From Halobacillus litoralis (GTDB lineage Bacteria > Bacillota > Bacilli > Bacillales > Halobacillaceae): a DNA stretch of 64,000 nt. The translations under genes were made by a program, and so were the position numbers. The stretch lies in assembly GCF_020524025.1 (NCBI RefSeq), contig NZ_JAIVKN010000003.1, forward strand, positions 1 through 64,000, given 5' to 3'. The notes beneath the pieces were generated by a model. It saw only the letters and a list, made by a program, of their open reading frames with translations, was not told the DNA's origin and made no database searches. This document shows positions 18,531 through 27,337 of the stretch, piece by piece; the stretch's first letter is position 1; the number at the start of each line of letters is the position of its first letter.

Positions 18531-19457
18531 TTAAAGTTTTAGTCCCTTTAGAGCACCATATTGCTTATGTTTTTGTTCAATGTCTGGTCCCCATAGATTT
18601 ACATATCTCTTTGTGATTGTCATATCACTATGGCCTAAAATGGTCATCAAAGTAAAAGCATCAACACCAGCCATTATCATTCTTTTTGCCATTGTATATC
18701 TAAATGTATGTGGACTTACTCTCTTGGTGATGTTTGCTTCATTGCCATACTTATAAAACCTTGTTTGGATACTATGCGGCTTAAGTTCATTTTCATCATG
18801 ATTGATAAACAGCTTATCCGTTGCCACATTGCCTCTGATTGTTATATATCTTTTTAGCTGCTCTTTTGTCGTATCTGATAAATAAACAACTCTCTCAAAA
18901 AGATTCTTTGTCCTTCTTATAATAATTTTGTTATCTCTCACATCGTCAACTTCAATTCCTACTAGTTCAGACAATCGAACACCAGTATCAAGAAAAACCA
19001 ATAATATTGTTTCATCTCTAAAACCAATAAAAGTTTTCTGTTTACGAATTGTCTTTACTAACAATTCAATTTCTTTATTATCTAATGTCTCAATGGTCTT
19101 TTGTCTATCTCTAAGCAATTTAATATTCTTCATTGGATTGCTATCAATTAGATTATCTTTGTATAAATAGTTATAAAACGCACGAAGAGCACGCAGCCGA
19201 GTATTTATAGTAGTTACCTTCATTAACTTTTTACTTTGAAGGATTAGCTCTTCAATATCCTTTTGACAGCATTTAACTAGTTCCTTTGAAATAAGTTTCT
19301 TTGCACCGTGAAATTCATTTTTATAATACTCAATTGTTGCTGGCCTTAAGTTTTTCAAATAGCAGTTCCTAAAGAATTTTTCAAAAGCTTCTTCATCACT
19401 AATAGCCTTTTTAATAATTTTTAATTCTTCTTCGGTTAATTCTTTACGTCTTCCCAC
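18531..19457 (-). CDS. Tyrosine recombinase (XerC/D-like integrase)
   Basis: 308 aa, GTG start with GGAGG eight bases upstream. All catalytic residues are visible: R161 in DTGVRLSEL, H250 and R253 in SPHTFRYT, H276 in ILGHSD and the nucleophile Y285 in TKRYVNLW. An N-terminal SAM-like core-binding domain (about residues 20-110) precedes it. It sits at the right edge of the island, about 20 bases from two direct repeats and 125 bases from a tRNA-like core, so it is the likely integrase of the element. Confidence 0.93.
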   Translation of the reverse strand: MGRRKELTEEELKIIKKAISDEEAFEKFFRNCYLKNLRPATIEYYKNEFHGAKKLISKELVKCCQKDIEELILQSKKLMKVTTINTRLRALRAFYNYLYKDNLIDSNPMKNIKLLRDRQKTIETLDNKEIELLVKTIRKQKTFIGFRDETILLVFLDTGVRLSELVGIEVDDVRDNKIIIRRTKNLFERVVYLSDTTKEQLKRYITIRGNVATDKLFINHDENELKPHSIQTRFYKYGNEANITKRVSPHTFRYTMAKRMIMAGVDAFTLMTILGHSDMTITKRYVNLWGPDIEQKHKQYGALKGLKL

Positions 19458-19477
19458 AATAACAACCTCCTAAGCGC

Positions 19478-19502
19478 GGCACACGATTCGAGGCACACGA
19501 TT
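19478..19502. repeat. Integrase-type direct repeats
   Basis: GGCACACGATT occurs at 19478-19488 and again at 19492-19502. A third, near-identical copy (GGAACACGATT) starts at 19618 inside the putative attachment core. Repeats like these beside an integrase gene are typical arm-binding sites. Confidence 0.55.
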
Positions 19503-19533
19503 TTTGATTATTTTGATCGTGAAAAACGCAAAT

Positions 19534-19560
19534 AAAAAAACCTCAACATAATCGTTGAAG
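19534..19560 (-). terminator. Terminator after the tRNA-like fragment
   Basis: On the minus strand, CTTCAAC-GATTAT-GTTGAGG (7 bp with one G-U) is followed by seven T. It lies where the terminator of a tRNA gene read on this strand would be expected. Confidence 0.65.
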
Positions 19561-19580
19561 TCTTGGTATTACTGAGTTTA

Positions 19581-19642
19581 TGATACCGGTGGCCGTAGTC
19601 GAACAGGCAATCAGTGAGGAACACGATTTTGAGTCGTGTTCC
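19581..19642 (-). other. tRNA-Leu(CAA)-like 3' half and attachment core
   Basis: On the minus strand, CACGA-CTCAAAA-TCGTG is an anticodon arm with anticodon CAA (Leu), followed by a variable region, a T-arm with TTCGACT loop, and CCACCGGTATCA resembling an acceptor end. Two mismatches in the T-stem, and no recognisable 5' half upstream, mean it is not a working tRNA. The perfect palindrome 19618-19642 (GGAACACGA and TCGTGTTCC) contains the half-site shared with the direct repeats. It is best read as the attachment site of the island. Confidence 0.55.
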
Positions 19643-19705
19643 TTCATTATTATGGGTCTGTAAACCTATCAAACACCTCATAAAATACATTTCCAAACAA
19701 AATGC

Positions 19706-20926
19706 TTATTTAACAATCTGTATCTTCCTCAACATCCGACCCTCGATCTCCAGCACCTTAAAAGTAAGATTGTTCCTTTTCAGAATATCCCCTTCTTTCG
19801 GAAAATCGTTGAATTCCTTCAACAGATACCCGGCAAGCACATCTTCCTCTTCAGGGATTTCCGTGTCAAAAATGGAGTTCAGGCGACGAAGGGTGATTTT
19901 ACCATCACAGATGATTTCGGTCTCTGTAATCTTATCGATGATTGAATCTCTCTCTACATCCATTTCATCTTCGATCTCAAGCCCGATCATGGCTTCAATG
20001 ATATCTTCATGCGTCAGCACCCCTTCTGTGCCTCCATATTCATCAAGGACTATGGCCATGTGGTTCTTTTCTTTTGTCATTTTGCGGAACACCCATTCAA
20101 TGCTGTGAAACTCATAAACTACAAGAGGATCCTTATAAGTAAAGTCCTCAAAAGGGCGTTCAGGTTCCATCGCCCATGAAATCAGATATTTGGAATGGAA
20201 CACAGCAATAATATCATCAAGATCCTCACGGTATATGGGATATCTTGTGAATGGGTGCTGAATGACCATATCCCTCACTTCTTCAAAAGTTGCTTCTTCG
20301 GATATAGCGATCATATCTACACGCGGGGTTTTTAACACGTCTTTGACATTTAAATTATAAAAATCAAGCACGCCTTTAATCCGGTGCGATTCAGCTTCAT
20401 TAAAGGTGCCTTCTGAATCAGCAATGTCGACCATAGTACGGAGCTCTTCCTTTGATATGGAAACATCCTTCGTTTCCCCTTTGGACAGAGCTTTTGTAAT
20501 GGAGCGGGTCATCCAGTTTAAAACGATCGTAACCGGTTTGAATAAAACAACAAAGAAACGGATCACCGGTGAAACGGTCATTGAAATTTTGTCAGGGAAT
20601 GTGGCAGCCACGGATTTAGGAATGACTTCCGAAAAAATAATAACCGTCACTGTAAGGATAACTGAAGCCCACCCAACGCTGAAGCCGTATTGAATCGCGA
20701 GCGTTGTGACAAGCGTGGGCAGAAGAATATTGGCGATATTATTTCCAATCAGGATGGTTGTAATAAACTCGCTTGGACGGGAAACCAGGTTCAGCAGCTT
20801 TTCCGCTTTTTTATCATTTTTGTTTACTTTTGCCTGCAGTTTCATTTTGTTGGCAGCTGTTAAAGCTGTTTCGCTTCCTGAGAAGAAAAAGGAAACAAAT
20901 AGTAAGATGATGATCGCAATGATCAC
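19706..20926 (-). CDS. CNNM/CBS-domain membrane protein (CorC/TlyC, YhdP/YugS-like)
   Basis: 406 aa from the GTG at 20926, chosen because AAGGAGGAG lies seven bases upstream; the longer open frame to 21055 has no SD. The N-terminal DUF21/CNNM region has membrane segments and the signature SGSETALTAANKMKL. Two CBS domains follow (about residues 190-310; TRYPIYREDLDDI and MAIVLDEYGGTEGVLTHEDI), then a CorC_HlyC domain. The family is linked to Mg2+ homeostasis or other divalent-ion transport in Bacillus; the substrate here is not known. It is the first chromosomal gene beside the island. Confidence 0.9.
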   Translation of the reverse strand: MIIAIIILLFVSFFFSGSETALTAANKMKLQAKVNKNDKKAEKLLNLVSRPSEFITTILIGNNIANILLPTLVTTLAIQYGFSVGWASVILTVTVIIFSEVIPKSVAATFPDKISMTVSPVIRFFVVLFKPVTIVLNWMTRSITKALSKGETKDVSISKEELRTMVDIADSEGTFNEAESHRIKGVLDFYNLNVKDVLKTPRVDMIAISEEATFEEVRDMVIQHPFTRYPIYREDLDDIIAVFHSKYLISWAMEPERPFEDFTYKDPLVVYEFHSIEWVFRKMTKEKNHMAIVLDEYGGTEGVLTHEDIIEAMIGLEIEDEMDVERDSIIDKITETEIICDGKITLRRLNSIFDTEIPEEEDVLAGYLLKEFNDFPKEGDILKRNNLTFKVLEIEGRMLRKIQIVK

Positions 20927-21325
20927 TTGAAAACTCCTCCTTGATTGTGGACATGTCGTTGGTTCATAGTCAGTTGCATGTGTTATAGATACGATTCGTT
21001 CGCTACACCTGTACCCTTTAACGTTGTTTCTATAACCCTCACGGCATTCCTTCATGAACAGATCTGTTCGAACACTCTGATGAATAGATAAAGGCTCTTA
21101 TTCAAAAGTACGTATAAAATCAGCGCGACTAAAAATAAGCCTCAAGACTTAGGTGAATTTCAGTCCCGCGATTAATAAAATAATTAGAGCGAATTCGTAT
21201 AATGAAAGAGAACAAAGAATCACCTATATGTTAAATTCATCAAATTTCACAGTAAAAAAACCTCACTTTTTGGTGAGTTACAGATATAGTTCGTGTACTA
21301 ATTTTACAAAGGAGGTATTTTACCC
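20927..21325. other. Intergenic region between CNNM gene and RND pump
   Basis: Contains a perfect palindrome GAACAGATCTGTTC at 21056-21069 (overlapping TGTTCGAACA), and a small minus-strand hairpin followed by seven T at 21254-21277. It does not match a riboswitch I know. Promoters for both divergent genes should lie here. Confidence 0.4.
21254..21277 (-). terminator. Isolated minus-strand terminator-like hairpin
   Basis: CTCAC-CAAAAA-GTGAG followed by GTTTTTTT when read on the minus strand. No gene upstream on that strand is visible, so it may be a leftover or may act on readthrough. Confidence 0.4.
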
Positions 21326-24300
21326 ATGAGAGGACTACAGTTCATTTTAAAAAGAAAAATATTGATTGGACTTTTGTCTACGCTTATTGTTATTGTCGGG
21401 GTTTGTGGCATCCTTCATTTAGATGAGGAATTACTTCCGGCAGTTTCAATGGACGGTGGCTATATACAAGTCGATGCTGGAGAAATGCAGGCCTCAGAGG
21501 TGGAAAGATCCATTACAACACCCCTGGAAAGACAGCTTGAAGGTGTGGAAGGGATTAAGGAAATCAGCTCCACTTCCTATACTGGTCAAAGTTCGATTCA
21601 AATGACGTTTGACCGTGGCAAAGGTGAAGAAGCGATGAAAGAGGCAGAATCGGCCGCCAACCAAGTAACATCAACGATTAACAGCATTGAAAGAGTCGAC
21701 TCCGGACAGTACGGCACAACCCAGAGTTATCAATTCTTCTTCGATATTTCCGGTGATGATAAAGAAGAAATGACCAAATTTGCAGAAGACATCCTGGAAC
21801 CACGCTTAGAAGAGCTGCCTGAAGTCCGTGATGTGGACTTATCCGGTGTTTTAAAAGAAGAAATCCTTATTCAATTCGATCAAAAAGAATTGGAGAAGCA
21901 GAACCTCAACGTTAATAACATCCTTCCTATTATACAGCAATCCAGTAAGGAACAAACCCTCGGCACACTCTCAGGAGAAAAAGGCAGTCCATCCATTCGA
22001 TGGACGTCTGATTCTGAAAGTATACAAGATATAGAAAACATCAACATCCCTACACAGCAAGGTGCAGTTCAATTAAAAGACCTGGCTTCTATTGAAATTC
22101 AGCCTAAGGAACAGTCTTCCCTTGTATGGAAAGGTGGAGACAATGACTTTATTTTTGCACAAGTGGGCAGTGCCGAAGACTCAACAGACATTGAAACAGC
22201 CGCAGCCGTTCGATCTGAAATTAAGGCAATGAAAAAGGAAGGTTTGGCAGAAGGGATAAATCTAAAAGAAATTGTCGCACAGGCGGATTATGTAGAAGAC
22301 TCCATCAGTGGAGTAACCAGCAATATTCTCATTGGTGGCGTTATAGCTGTGGCCGTCTTACTCCTCTTCTTACGAAATATCAGGGCGACATTAATCGTTA
22401 GTATCTCTATTCCCACATCCATTTTGTTAACGATTGCGGCAATATGGATGTTTGATTACAGTTTAAATATACTCACCTTGATTGGTTTAGGACTTGGTAT
22501 TGGTATGATGGTGGATTCATCTATTGTTATCCTGGAATCCATTTATCAAAAGAAAGAACAGGGACTCAAGGGCATGGATGCGGTTATGCAGGGAGTTCAG
22601 GAAGTAGCCAGCGCCGTGATCGCTTCCATGCTTACGACGATTGTCGTCTTTCTGCCAATTGGATTGCTGGGTGGTGAGATGGGACGCTTCATGATTGTCT
22701 TATCCATTGTTGTGGCGATTACTCTCATAAGCTCAGTCATCATCTCCTTTACACTCATTCCGTCTCTTTCTGAAAAGTTCCTGAAAGTAAAAGAAAGGTC
22801 TAAAATAAAAGGGGACGGTCCAATCATCCGATTCTATGAAAAGATGGTGAGCTGGACGGTACAGAAGAAGCGTCACAGCCTGGTTGTATTAAGCTTCTTT
22901 CTAATTCTGTTTATCGGTTCTCTCTTCTTAGTTACAAAAATACCAATGACCATCATGCCTGATATGTTTAACCGTTATTCAGAAGTGATGGTTGATGTGG
23001 AAGAAGGTATCTCTTCCTCTGATAAGAAGCAAATCATTGAGAAGATTCATACAAAACTTGAAAATGTTCAGGATATTGAATCAAGCTACATTCTGGATAA
23101 TGGTGACTTCCTTTATACGCTCATTAATATGACAAAAGGAGAAGAGATTACGAAAGAACAGAGCGAAGTAAACGAAGACATTCTGAAATCACTTCGTTCT
23201 TTAGAAGAAACACAGCCAATAAATAATGTTGCTTCCGTTATGGAAGGTGGCGGTGGCTCTCCCGTTCAAGTGCAAATAAAAGGGGAATCCTTTGAGGAAT
23301 TACAGCAACTATCTTCGGAGTTTAAGGAAAAACTTGAAGAGATCGATGGGATTGTGGCTGCACACACTTCTATGGATCATGCTTCCAAAGAACAAGTGGT
23401 TGAATTAAATCACATGGAAATCGAAAAGTTCGGACTGAACGATTCTACTATACGTCAACAGATGGAACAGGCGTTTCTTGACCAGCCGTTAGGTGAATGG
23501 AATTTAAACCAGGAATCCGTTCCCTTAAGAGCTGCCTGGCAGGAACCTACCGTATCTAAATCTGCGCTTTTTGATTGGTCGATTCCAACAGCGGATGGCA
23601 AGAAAGATCTGGCAGCGTTTATAAATTTGAAGACTGTTGATACGCCAAACGAAATCAACCATATAGATGGCGTACGCTATGCGACCGTATCGGCTGACAT
23701 TGAAGGCCGTGATTTAGGTGCGGTCAATCGGGATGTCCAAAAAGCGATCGAATCCTTTGACTCACCATCCGGATATACTCTCTCATTAGCGGGTGACTTA
23801 GAACAGCAGCAGGAGTTAATCCAGGAAATGATTGTGATATTCGCCATTGCCATTTTCCTTGTTTACCTTGTGATGGCTGTCCAATTTAACCATTTATTCC
23901 ACCCTTTGATTGTCATGGCCGTCATTCCAATGACCATTGTTGGTGTCATTTTAGGATTGTTTATCACCCAGCAGGAACTAAGCGTCATGTCTGCGATGGG
24001 TATCGTAATGCTGATCGGGATTGTACTGAATAACGCGATCCTTTTCATTACAAGAACCAATCAACTGCGCAATAGAGGATCAGATGTAGAGACTTCCCTG
24101 ATTCAGGCAGGGAAAGACCGGATCCGTCCCATCTTTATGACCAGTCTTACAACAGCTGGAGGAATGCTTCCGCTTGCTCTTGCTACAGGATCAGCCGGTA
24201 ATTATCAAGCCCCGATGGCAACTGTGATTATCTCTGGTCTGCTATTTGCAACATTCATTACGCTGCTATTAATCCCGGCTGCCTACCGGATTTTTTCTAA

Positions 24301-24358
24301 GAGAAAGAGAAAAGTGAACAAAGGTATGGATTCCCTCCCTGAAGAACCAGCGATATAA
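21326..24358 (+). CDS. swrC: RND-family efflux transporter, SwrC/AcrB-like
   Basis: 1010 aa with AGGAGG upstream of the ATG. It has the RND layout: one N-terminal membrane segment, a large extracytoplasmic porter region (about 35-320), six membrane segments (about 330-560), a second porter region (to about 830), and the last membrane cluster. Typical motifs are GLGIGMMVDSSIVILE around TM4 (the acidic proton relay), FLPIGLLGGEMGRFM, and MAVQFNHLFHPLIVM. In Bacillus, SwrC (YerP) exports toxic compounds and surfactin; that substrate is not implied here. It is monocistronic, ended by a strong hairpin. Confidence 0.9.
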   Translation: MRGLQFILKRKILIGLLSTLIVIVGVCGILHLDEELLPAVSMDGGYIQVDAGEMQASEVERSITTPLERQLEGVEGIKEISSTSYTGQSSIQMTFDRGKGEEAMKEAESAANQVTSTINSIERVDSGQYGTTQSYQFFFDISGDDKEEMTKFAEDILEPRLEELPEVRDVDLSGVLKEEILIQFDQKELEKQNLNVNNILPIIQQSSKEQTLGTLSGEKGSPSIRWTSDSESIQDIENINIPTQQGAVQLKDLASIEIQPKEQSSLVWKGGDNDFIFAQVGSAEDSTDIETAAAVRSEIKAMKKEGLAEGINLKEIVAQADYVEDSISGVTSNILIGGVIAVAVLLLFLRNIRATLIVSISIPTSILLTIAAIWMFDYSLNILTLIGLGLGIGMMVDSSIVILESIYQKKEQGLKGMDAVMQGVQEVASAVIASMLTTIVVFLPIGLLGGEMGRFMIVLSIVVAITLISSVIISFTLIPSLSEKFLKVKERSKIKGDGPIIRFYEKMVSWTVQKKRHSLVVLSFFLILFIGSLFLVTKIPMTIMPDMFNRYSEVMVDVEEGISSSDKKQIIEKIHTKLENVQDIESSYILDNGDFLYTLINMTKGEEITKEQSEVNEDILKSLRSLEETQPINNVASVMEGGGGSPVQVQIKGESFEELQQLSSEFKEKLEEIDGIVAAHTSMDHASKEQVVELNHMEIEKFGLNDSTIRQQMEQAFLDQPLGEWNLNQESVPLRAAWQEPTVSKSALFDWSIPTADGKKDLAAFINLKTVDTPNEINHIDGVRYATVSADIEGRDLGAVNRDVQKAIESFDSPSGYTLSLAGDLEQQQELIQEMIVIFAIAIFLVYLVMAVQFNHLFHPLIVMAVIPMTIVGVILGLFITQQELSVMSAMGIVMLIGIVLNNAILFITRTNQLRNRGSDVETSLIQAGKDRIRPIFMTSLTTAGGMLPLALATGSAGNYQAPMATVIISGLLFATFITLLLIPAAYRIFSKRKRKVNKGMDSLPEEPAI

Positions 24359-24360
24359 AC

Positions 24361-24392
24361 AAAGGCGCAGCCTATAGGCTGCGCCTTTGTTT
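24361..24392 (+). terminator. Terminator of the RND gene
   Basis: AAAGGCGCAGCC-TATA-GGCTGCGCCTTT followed by GTTTT; it starts two bases after the stop codon. Confidence 0.95.
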
Positions 24393-24424
24393 TATTATCC
24401 GTTTACTCTTGACCCCGGCAACCA

Positions 24425-24700
24425 TCACCTGGAAAATACAAGACACTGCCAAGCCAGAATACCAATACCGGCAGTCATTAGAAGTAAATCGAAAACAGCC
24501 AGCTTCTTGTTCCCTTCTCTACGATTAGAAATAAAGTCAAACAAAATCTTAACAACCCAGAAGATCAACAATAACCAGGCACCAATATAATCATTGTATT
24601 GATCTTCATCAACATACGTAAATATCGTTAGGAAAAGGATAGAAGCAAGACTAACCGTGTAAATTCTTTTCAATCCTTTTTTGGAAGCTTCATTTTTCAA
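24425..24700 (-). CDS. Small membrane protein
   Basis: 91 aa from the TTG at 24700 (GAGGAGGG upstream; the frame open to 24730 lacks an SD). Three hydrophobic segments are visible: TVSLASILFLTIFTYV, IGAWLLLIFWVVKILF and LAVFDLLLMTAGIGILAW. It follows the Bcr/CflA gene by 16 bases and is probably co-transcribed. I do not recognise the family. Confidence 0.65.
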   Translation of the reverse strand: MKNEASKKGLKRIYTVSLASILFLTIFTYVDEDQYNDYIGAWLLLIFWVVKILFDFISNRREGNKKLAVFDLLLMTAGIGILAWQCLVFSR

Positions 24701-24716
24701 TGGAACCCTCCTCGTT

Positions 24717-25925
24717 CTACGCAGCTGCATGCATACTCTTCTTCGTTAAGGTAAAGAAGAACGTGGCACCAATCGAAGAAGTGGTAAACAGGATTGCCCC
24801 CATCGGAACAGCTGTCGTTTCATCAATTCCGACTAACGGGGATACCATCGCCCCGAAAACCAATGGCAGCATCCCGAGTACGGCACTGGCACTTCCCGCA
24901 CGGTGTCCCTGATGTTCCATCGCAAGGGTAAAGGTACTTGTCAAAACCATTCCCATCGCTGTCATATAAATAAAGATTGGAATGACGATTGAGAAGAGTG
25001 GTCCTTCAATAATCGTCATGACTAAAAGAAAAGCTGTAGCACTGACAGCGACAAGTACAGCTGACCGAAGCAGGCTTCGCTCATGAATGATCCCTCCCAG
25101 CCTTCCAATCAAGAAGCTTCCGGTGATAATGGCCAGGCCGTTAATTCCAAACAATACGCTGAACACCTGCGGAGATACATCATAAATTCCCTGGTAAACA
25201 AACGGTGTTCCTGATACATATGCAAAACTTCCACCGTGCACAAAACCGATTGTCAACGCGTAACCAATAAATGAGCGGTCCTTCATTACACGGCCGATGG
25301 TCAAGATCGATTCTTTAACCGAACTCGGTATTCTCTTTTCAGCCGGAAGTGTTTCAGGCAATTTTCCCGAGACGGTCAAAACGATGAGAACACCTACGAT
25401 ACTAAGAAAGAAGAAAATGGTTTCCCAAGTAGCAAAAGGCAGCAGCAGAATCGCTCCCCCTGTCATCGGAGCAATCATGGGCGCTGTCGCATTAATCACC
25501 ATTAACAGGGCGAAAAACTTCGTCAGCTCCCTGCCTGAAAATACATCGCGGACAACTGCACGGGAAAGCACAACCCCGGCAGAAGCTGTAAAACCTTGAA
25601 GAAAGCGTGCCATTACTAAAACGATAATGTTGGGAGCGAGTGCACAAAGAAATGACGCTGCTGCAAAGAGGGAAAGGAAAATGATTAAAGGCTTCTTCCT
25701 TCCCTGGGAGTCACTGATTGGACCGACGACCATCTGCCCGACGGCAAGCCCAATTAAACAAGTGGTTAAACTAAGCTGCACGAGAGATGCATTCGTTTCC
25801 AGATCGGAGGCGATCCCCGGAAAACTAGGCAGATACATATCAATATTCAGCGGACCTAATATACCAAGCATTCCGAGTAGAAAGGCAAGGCCGATCCTTT
25901 CTTTTCCTTTTGGATTATGTAACAT
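24717..25925 (-). CDS. Bcr/CflA-type MFS multidrug efflux transporter
   Basis: 402 aa from the ATG at 25925; the upstream GTG at 25937 overlaps the SD (AAAGGTG). Twelve membrane segments. LNIDMYLPSFPGIASDL at TM1 and GPISDSQGRKKP in the first cytoplasmic loop are signatures of the Bcr/CflA (DHA1) branch. Family members export bicyclomycin, chloramphenicol-type compounds or cysteine; substrate here unknown. No regulator is adjacent. Confidence 0.9.
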   Translation of the reverse strand: MLHNPKGKERIGLAFLLGMLGILGPLNIDMYLPSFPGIASDLETNASLVQLSLTTCLIGLAVGQMVVGPISDSQGRKKPLIIFLSLFAAASFLCALAPNIIVLVMARFLQGFTASAGVVLSRAVVRDVFSGRELTKFFALLMVINATAPMIAPMTGGAILLLPFATWETIFFFLSIVGVLIVLTVSGKLPETLPAEKRIPSSVKESILTIGRVMKDRSFIGYALTIGFVHGGSFAYVSGTPFVYQGIYDVSPQVFSVLFGINGLAIITGSFLIGRLGGIIHERSLLRSAVLVAVSATAFLLVMTIIEGPLFSIVIPIFIYMTAMGMVLTSTFTLAMEHQGHRAGSASAVLGMLPLVFGAMVSPLVGIDETTAVPMGAILFTTSSIGATFFFTLTKKSMHAAA

Positions 25926-26047
25926 GTTGCAAAACACCTTTCTGTTCCTGTCTAGACTTTATATCCATGTTTTTTCTTAACCTATTTTTTAAAACTTCCA
26001 ACCTATGATTCTATCTTGAATTCCTCTGGAAGTCTATTTTTACGCAT

Positions 26048-26079
26048 AAAAAAAACCTCCCCCATTTATGGAAGGAGTG
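26048..26079 (-). terminator. Terminator of the resolvase-like gene
   Basis: On the minus strand, CTCCTTCCAT-AA-ATGGGGGAGG (with G-U pairs) runs into eight T, 46 bases past the stop at 26125. Confidence 0.65.
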
Positions 26080-26124
26080 GATAGTTTATTTTAGATCAAA
26101 ATGTTCGTATATAAAATGGTAGTT

Positions 26125-26583
26125 CTAAGCTTCCTCCTGCCTGTCAAAGGAATGTGCGGGCACTTCATCCAACGTTTCTTGCTTTATGTGCATAGGTATA
26201 GGACCTTTTACTAAGGAATGAAATCGTTCGTAATCGAGCGTCATATCCTGCTTGTAGAAATAGACTCTGCCAATGACCTTCACGATTTCAAGAAGCATCT
26301 TTTCATTCACTTTATTCTCATTTTTCACAGCCATCATACTATAGAAAATCAGGGTGCTGACCTGGCAGTCACGCTTTTCTAATGTTTTTTTCATCTCTAT
26401 TAGTTCTGGACGTTGAAAATGTGACCCCAGGTATCCTAAGTCACTGAACCTTTTCACAACATGAAGGTTGTTATCTTCACAATACTTGAACAGAATTTTA
26501 TCCTGATTAATAATTCTTTCAACAGGAGATGACAAGTGATCCATATTCAAGTCTTTTTTGTAATAACAAAACACGCGTTCCAT
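26125..26583 (-). CDS. Resolvase-domain-like protein without the catalytic serine
   Basis: 152 aa from the ATG at 26583 (GAGAGGAG upstream; the TTG at 26601 overlaps the SD). The fold signs of a serine-recombinase N-terminal domain are there: RVFCYYKKD at the first strand, DLGYLGSHFQRPEL matching the usual DxGxSG...RP, and LIFYS. The expected RVST is replaced by KKD (Asp11 where Ser is needed), and no DNA-binding domain follows. It is unlikely to be an active recombinase. Function unknown. Confidence 0.6.
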   Translation of the reverse strand: MERVFCYYKKDLNMDHLSSPVERIINQDKILFKYCEDNNLHVVKRFSDLGYLGSHFQRPELIEMKKTLEKRDCQVSTLIFYSMMAVKNENKVNEKMLLEIVKVIGRVYFYKQDMTLDYERFHSLVKGPIPMHIKQETLDEVPAHSFDRQEEA

Positions 26584-26602
26584 AACAGCTCTCCTCTCCA
26601 AT

Positions 26603-26642
26603 CAAAAAAAGCATAGGAATCCAAAAATTGGATTCCTATGCT
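26603..26642 (-). terminator. Terminator hairpin upstream of the resolvase-like gene
   Basis: A perfect 13-bp stem (26610-26622 with 26630-26642, AGCATAGGAATCC) followed by seven T on the minus strand. It would block readthrough into the gene starting at 26583. Confidence 0.85.
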
Positions 26643-26790
26643 AGTATTGGAGTTCAACTTAAACTCTATACAAAATGAGAATAAAAATGTGCTTATCTTT
26701 TCCACATTCTAACTCTTACATGACTACACCATTTAATTTCAGTTCTCTATAACAAAGAGTCTATTAAAGTTTTCACTATTAAAATTCAGA

Positions 26791-26826
26791 GAAAAAATAG
26801 GACTTCCAATGATATAGAAGTCCTAT
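26791..26826 (-). terminator. Terminator of the GNAT gene
   Basis: ATAGGACTTC paired with GAAGTCCTAT (26797-26806, 26817-26826), followed by six T on the minus strand. It lies 34 bases past the stop of the GNAT gene. Confidence 0.8.
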
Positions 26827-26860
26827 GCTGCGCGATTGTCTTATTAAATGAACTCATTAT

Positions 26861-27337
26861 TCAGTTGAAACTGATTTCCATTTTTCTACTCTTTGTCGAC
26901 ATCCCCATTTTTCTATAAAATTCAATAGCAGAGGTATTCTTTTCGGCGACTCCCAATTCAACACTGTCAACTTTGAGGTGCCTTCCGATGTCAAAAGCTT
27001 TTTTCGTTAGTTTTTCTCCAATTCCCATCTTTCTATGGGTTTCAGCAACACATAAACTGTTTACAAATAATACTTTCCGCGCATGAACAAAAGAATTTTC
27101 AGCAGTCTCTTCTTCCTTCATTACTATAACCCCGACGATATCATGGCTGATAGCAGCCACCAGTATATGCTGTCTGCTATCCATCAACTGGCTTTCAAAG
27201 AACTCTCTATGGACTGGAGTTAAATTCTCTTTGTACAAATCCGGTCTTACAGAAACATGGAATTCATGAACCTGTCTAAAGAGTGGCAGCAATGACTCAT
27301 AATCATTCTGCTCGGCGTGTCGAATAGATATATCCAT
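26861..27337 (-). CDS. GNAT family N-acetyltransferase
   Basis: 158 aa from the ATG at 27337 (GAGGGG upstream). ISIRHAEQNDYESLLPLF is the usual GNAT start, and VNSLCVAETHRKMGIGEKLTKKAF contains the acetyl-CoA pyrophosphate-binding R/Q-x-x-G-x-G/A motif (RKMGIG), followed by LGVAEKNTSAIEFYRKMGM. The acceptor substrate cannot be told. Single gene with its own terminator. Confidence 0.9.
   Translation of the reverse strand: MDISIRHAEQNDYESLLPLFRQVHEFHVSVRPDLYKENLTPVHREFFESQLMDSRQHILVAAISHDIVGVIVMKEEETAENSFVHARKVLFVNSLCVAETHRKMGIGEKLTKKAFDIGRHLKVDSVELGVAEKNTSAIEFYRKMGMSTKSRKMEISFN

Noticed and set aside
2780-19660. CRISPR array or insertion sequence within the defence island
   Set aside because: No regularly spaced repeats, no transposase and no terminal inverted repeats were seen.
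19508-19696. 62-aa minus-strand ORF over the attachment region
   Set aside because: It crosses the tRNA-like fragment and a terminator, has no SD and no family resemblance.
20927-21055. N-terminal extension of the CNNM protein
   Set aside because: No SD at 21055, while AAGGAGGAG stands seven bases before the GTG at 20926, where the membrane segment begins.
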